DNA of 64,000 bases from Paenilisteria newyorkensis (lineage in GTDB: Bacteria; Bacillota; Bacilli; Lactobacillales; Listeriaceae), in the NCBI RefSeq assembly GCF_000766145.1, contig NZ_JNFB01000024.1, positions 186,001-250,000 of the forward strand, read 5' to 3'. The notes beneath the pieces were generated by a model. That model was not told where the DNA came from. It was given only the letters and a program-made list of their open reading frames with translations, and did not search any database. Below, in pieces: positions 61,342 to 64,000 of the stretch; position 1 is the stretch's first letter, and every line of letters begins with the position of its first letter. Made by a program: the position numbers and the translations under genes.

Positions 61342-64000
61342 ATGTTGAAAGCGAGACTTATGAAGAGTTTAATGGTGGTCATGATGATTGCCTCTATTGT
61401 CCCAACGCCGAGTGTATTGTCTGTTGCTGCCACGAATGATTCATCATCTGAAAACGCGATTATGGAGCCTGCTTACGGGCAGGTTCTGGCGTCGTGGAAG
61501 AAAAGCGTGAAGGACGCCGAGCTTTATACGAATGAGATGATGCCGAGTTCTTTTGAGAAGGCAACGTTGACGGGGGATACGCATGGTTACGCGGAGCGGG
61601 AAGTGGCGACGCTTGCTGGTGGAGATAGTGTGACGATTGATGTGACGGTGCCGGAGGACGGGCTTTATACGATTGGTTTTGATTATTATAAGCTGAATGA
61701 TGGGTTGATAAATCCGGAACTTTCGATTGCGGTTGCTGGGAAGTTCCCATTTTATGAGAGCCGTCGGATTATTGCGCCGACGATTTGGAAGAATAAGACG
61801 GCAAAATTTGAGACGAATAAGTATGGAAATGAGCTGATTCCGGAGCAGGTGGCTGTGGCGAAATGGCAGACGGGAATGGCGGAGGACCCGAATTATTTGG
61901 AAGGGGAGCCGTTGCGGTATTTTTTGAAGAAGGGTCGGAATGAGTTGACGCTTACGAATACGGCGGGTGCGATGTTGCTCGGGAATGTTCGGGTGGAGTC
62001 GCCGATTCAGACGCCGGATTATGCGGATTATCGGGAGCAGCACAAGGATGCGGAGTCGCCGCGGGAGTTGTTGACGTATGAGGCGGAGAAGCCAAAAACG
62101 AAGAATAATTCGTATACGCGACCGGTTGCGAAAAAGGATATTAGTGTGGAGCCTTATGATACGAAACGGTTATTGCTGAATACGCTGGGCGGGGATTCGT
62201 GGCAGTCGAGTGGGCAGAGCGTGACATATTCTGTGAAGGTGCCGGAGAGTGGGAGGTATCAGCTGAGCTTCAAGGTTTTGCAGGAGGATAAACCGAATTC
62301 GCCGGTGTTTCGGACGGTGAAAGTGGATGGTGCGGTGCCGTTCGCGGAGTTGGCGCATTATCGGTTTGATCCGGTGGCGAAATGGGAGAATCAGACGCTT
62401 AGTGGCAAGGACGGGAAGCCGTTTGAGGTTTATTTGGAAGCGGGGAAACATGATTTGACGTTGGTTGCGGATGCATCGCCTGTTGCGCCGATTATTTTGG
62501 ATTTGAAGGCGATGATGCTTGAGGTCGGTGATTTGGGATTGTCGGTGAAGAAGTTGACGGGGAATCAGCCGGATGCTGCGCGTGATTGGAAATTGGAGGA
62601 GTATTTGCCGAATGTGACGAAGCAGTTTGACGGGTGGATCGCGACGCTTAAGGCGGATCAGAAGGCGCTTGCTGAGGTGTACGGTGAATCGGCGAAGCGT
62701 TCGACGGAGGGCGTGTCTTTGGCGCTGATCATGGATAAATTGAAAAAATTGAAGGCGGAACCTGATAAAATTCCGACGCGGTTAAGTGAGTTGTCGGAAG
62801 GGTCGAGTTCGGTGACGCAGGCTTTAGGGGATTTACAATCTACACTTGAAAAGCAGCCGCTGTTGATGGATCGGTTTTATGTGCATGATGGGAAGGCGGA
62901 TTTGCCGAATGCGAGGGCTAGCTTTTTGAAGAAATTTGGCAGTAAGTCGAAGGAGTTCTTTGCGTCCTTTACACAGGATACATATAGTACGACGGATGTG
63001 GATGCGGACACGATTGAGGTTTGGGTGTCGCGCTCGCAGCAGTATGTTGAATTGATGCAAAATATGGCGGATAGCACATTTACGAAAAAGACTGGAAAGA
63101 AAGTCAAGTTTTCGGTGATGCCAAACGAGCAAAAACTGATTTTGGCGAATTCGGGGAATCAGCAGCCGGACGTGGCGCTTGGGGTTAGTGTTGGAACGCC
63201 TTACGAGCTCGCGATTCGTGGTGCGGCAACGGATTTGACGCAGTTTACGGATTTTAAAGAGGTGATTCGGAATTTTTCGCCGGGCGCGTTTATGCCGATG
63301 ATGGTGGATAACAAGGTGTATGCTTTGCCGGAGACGCAGGATTTTTATGTGCAGTTTTATCGGAAGGATATTTTGAATAAGTTGAAAATTCCTGTGCCGG
63401 ATACGTGGAATGATGTGACGGGGATTTTGCCGGAGTTGCAGCGAAATGGGTTGAGTTATTTTGTGCCGTTGTCGGGCTCGGCGGGCTCGAAACCGTTCAT
63501 GTTTACCGCACCGTTTATTTATCAGTTTGGTGGGGATTTGTATGCGAAGGATGGGATGAGTGCAGCGATTGACTCGGAGGAATCGGTTGCGGGGCTTAAG
63601 TTTATGACGGATTTGTATTCGCTTTATAGTGTGCCGCTGCAGGTGCCAAACTTTTATCATTCGTTCCGTTATGGGACGCTGCCGGTCGGGATTTCGAATT
63701 TTGAGACGTATGTGAAATTGATGTCGGCGGCGCCTGAGATTGCGAATTCGTGGGATATTGCGGTGCATCCGGGTGTTCCGCAGCAAGATGGATCGGTGTC
63801 GCGATGGGCTACTGGTTCGGGGCAGTCGGCGATGATTTTTGATAAGAGTAAGAAGCAGGATGAGTCGTGGGAATTGTTGAAGTGGTGGATGTCAACGAAG
63901 ACGCAGAGCGATTTTGCGACGAATTTGCAGACGATTTATGGTCCGGAATATATGTGGAATACGGCAAATTTGGAGGCGTTTAAGGAATTGCCTTGGCCCG
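61342..64000 (+). CDS. Second solute-binding protein fused to carbohydrate-binding-like domains (3' truncated by window edge)
   Basis: An open frame runs from ATG 61342 (six bases after GAGAGGA; ATG 61339 is also possible) to the window end, at least 886 residues. It has a signal peptide (LMKSLMVVMMIASIVPTPSVLSVAA) and two similar beta-sandwich, CBM-like units (VATLAGGDSVTIDVTVPEDGLYTIGFDYY; SGQSVTYSVKVPESGRYQLSFKV, about residues 40-400). A helical linker (about 405-520) leads into a solute-binding domain (EVWVSRSQQYVELMQNMADSTF; VYALPETQDFYVQFYRKDILNKL; GTLPVGISNFETY). No lipobox is seen. Such a fusion could present long glucan chains to an importer. It follows the first binding protein by 22 bases. 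Confidence 0.85.
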   Translation, partial: MLKARLMKSLMVVMMIASIVPTPSVLSVAATNDSSSENAIMEPAYGQVLASWKKSVKDAELYTNEMMPSSFEKATLTGDTHGYAEREVATLAGGDSVTIDVTVPEDGLYTIGFDYYKLNDGLINPELSIAVAGKFPFYESRRIIAPTIWKNKTAKFETNKYGNELIPEQVAVAKWQTGMAEDPNYLEGEPLRYFLKKGRNELTLTNTAGAMLLGNVRVESPIQTPDYADYREQHKDAESPRELLTYEAEKPKTKNNSYTRPVAKKDISVEPYDTKRLLLNTLGGDSWQSSGQSVTYSVKVPESGRYQLSFKVLQEDKPNSPVFRTVKVDGAVPFAELAHYRFDPVAKWENQTLSGKDGKPFEVYLEAGKHDLTLVADASPVAPIILDLKAMMLEVGDLGLSVKKLTGNQPDAARDWKLEEYLPNVTKQFDGWIATLKADQKALAEVYGESAKRSTEGVSLALIMDKLKKLKAEPDKIPTRLSELSEGSSSVTQALGDLQSTLEKQPLLMDRFYVHDGKADLPNARASFLKKFGSKSKEFFASFTQDTYSTTDVDADTIEVWVSRSQQYVELMQNMADSTFTKKTGKKVKFSVMPNEQKLILANSGNQQPDVALGVSVGTPYELAIRGAATDLTQFTDFKEVIRNFSPGAFMPMMVDNKVYALPETQDFYVQFYRKDILNKLKIPVPDTWNDVTGILPELQRNGLSYFVPLSGSAGSKPFMFTAPFIYQFGGDLYAKDGMSAAIDSEESVAGLKFMTDLYSLYSVPLQVPNFYHSFRYGTLPVGISNFETYVKLMSAAPEIANSWDIAVHPGVPQQDGSVSRWATGSGQSAMIFDKSKKQDESWELLKWWMSTKTQSDFATNLQTIYGPEYMWNTANLEAFKELPWP

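Noticed and set aside
62833-63786. 317-codon minus-strand frame at the right end
   Set aside because: It is antisense to the clearly coding, truncated binding-protein gene from 61342.
1-64000. CRISPR arrays, tRNA or rRNA genes, insertion sequences, prophage
   Set aside because: No regularly spaced repeats, no cloverleaf or rRNA sequence, and no transposase or phage structural genes were recognised by eye.

Overview
The window looks like a chromosomal stretch from a Listeria-type Firmicute, probably one of the environmental, non-pathogenic species. The signs are Gram-positive ribosome binding sites throughout, paired crcB genes, two Crp/Fnr (PrfA-family) proteins, an internalin-like leucine-rich-repeat gene, a WxL surface protein, an Mga-type regulator beside a sortase substrate, CcpA-type cre sites, and a 1,2-beta-oligoglucan phosphorylase of the kind known from Listeria innocua. 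The species assignment is an inference. No rRNA, tRNA, CRISPR, insertion sequence or prophage was seen.

Layout. 1-842: two fluoride channel genes. 960-3410: preQ1 riboswitch and the queF-queC-queD-queE operon for the queuosine precursor. 3607-8120: a large WxL surface protein and an LRR secreted-protein gene broken by one amber codon. 8316-11876: an MDR-type ABC exporter with a two-component system. 12211-17233: PrfA-like regulator, transaldolase-like aldolase, esterase, Cdd1-like/sirtuin pair and a CNNM-type transporter. 17410-22281: Abi_2 defence protein, LacI regulator, small unknown protein, HAD phosphatase and a secreted beta-helix protein. 22324-24814: aldo/keto reductase and MFS exporter divergent from an HxlR regulator. 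24874-27669: a three-gene operon of cysteine desulfurase, a divergent MnmA paralogue and an unknown protein. 28162-36469: secreted and wall-anchored proteins with an Mga-like regulator. 36807-48180: a Wzx/Wzy-type exopolysaccharide or capsule cluster. 48774-54448: two more large secreted proteins and a lipoprotein. 54523-64000: a sugar ABC ATPase, an orphan Imm5-like protein, and the start of a beta-1,2-glucan utilisation operon that leaves the window inside a second, CBM-fused binding protein.

The most interesting non-coding signal is a roughly 170-nt structured element present three times on the + strand (974-1138, 15728-15898, 19505-19675). Each copy sits in front of a gene, and its helices are kept by compensatory and G-U changes. 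Its neighbours are functionally unrelated (queuosine, CNNM transporter, unknown protein), so it is either a cis-acting leader RNA family or a dispersed structured repeat. I do not recognise it as a known riboswitch class.

Surface biology dominates the middle. Three secreted proteins (28162, 48774 and 52232) end in the same roughly 75-residue Ig-like cassette, repeated three or four times, and lie on both sides of the polysaccharide cluster. This suggests a cell-envelope island controlled in part by the Mga-like protein.
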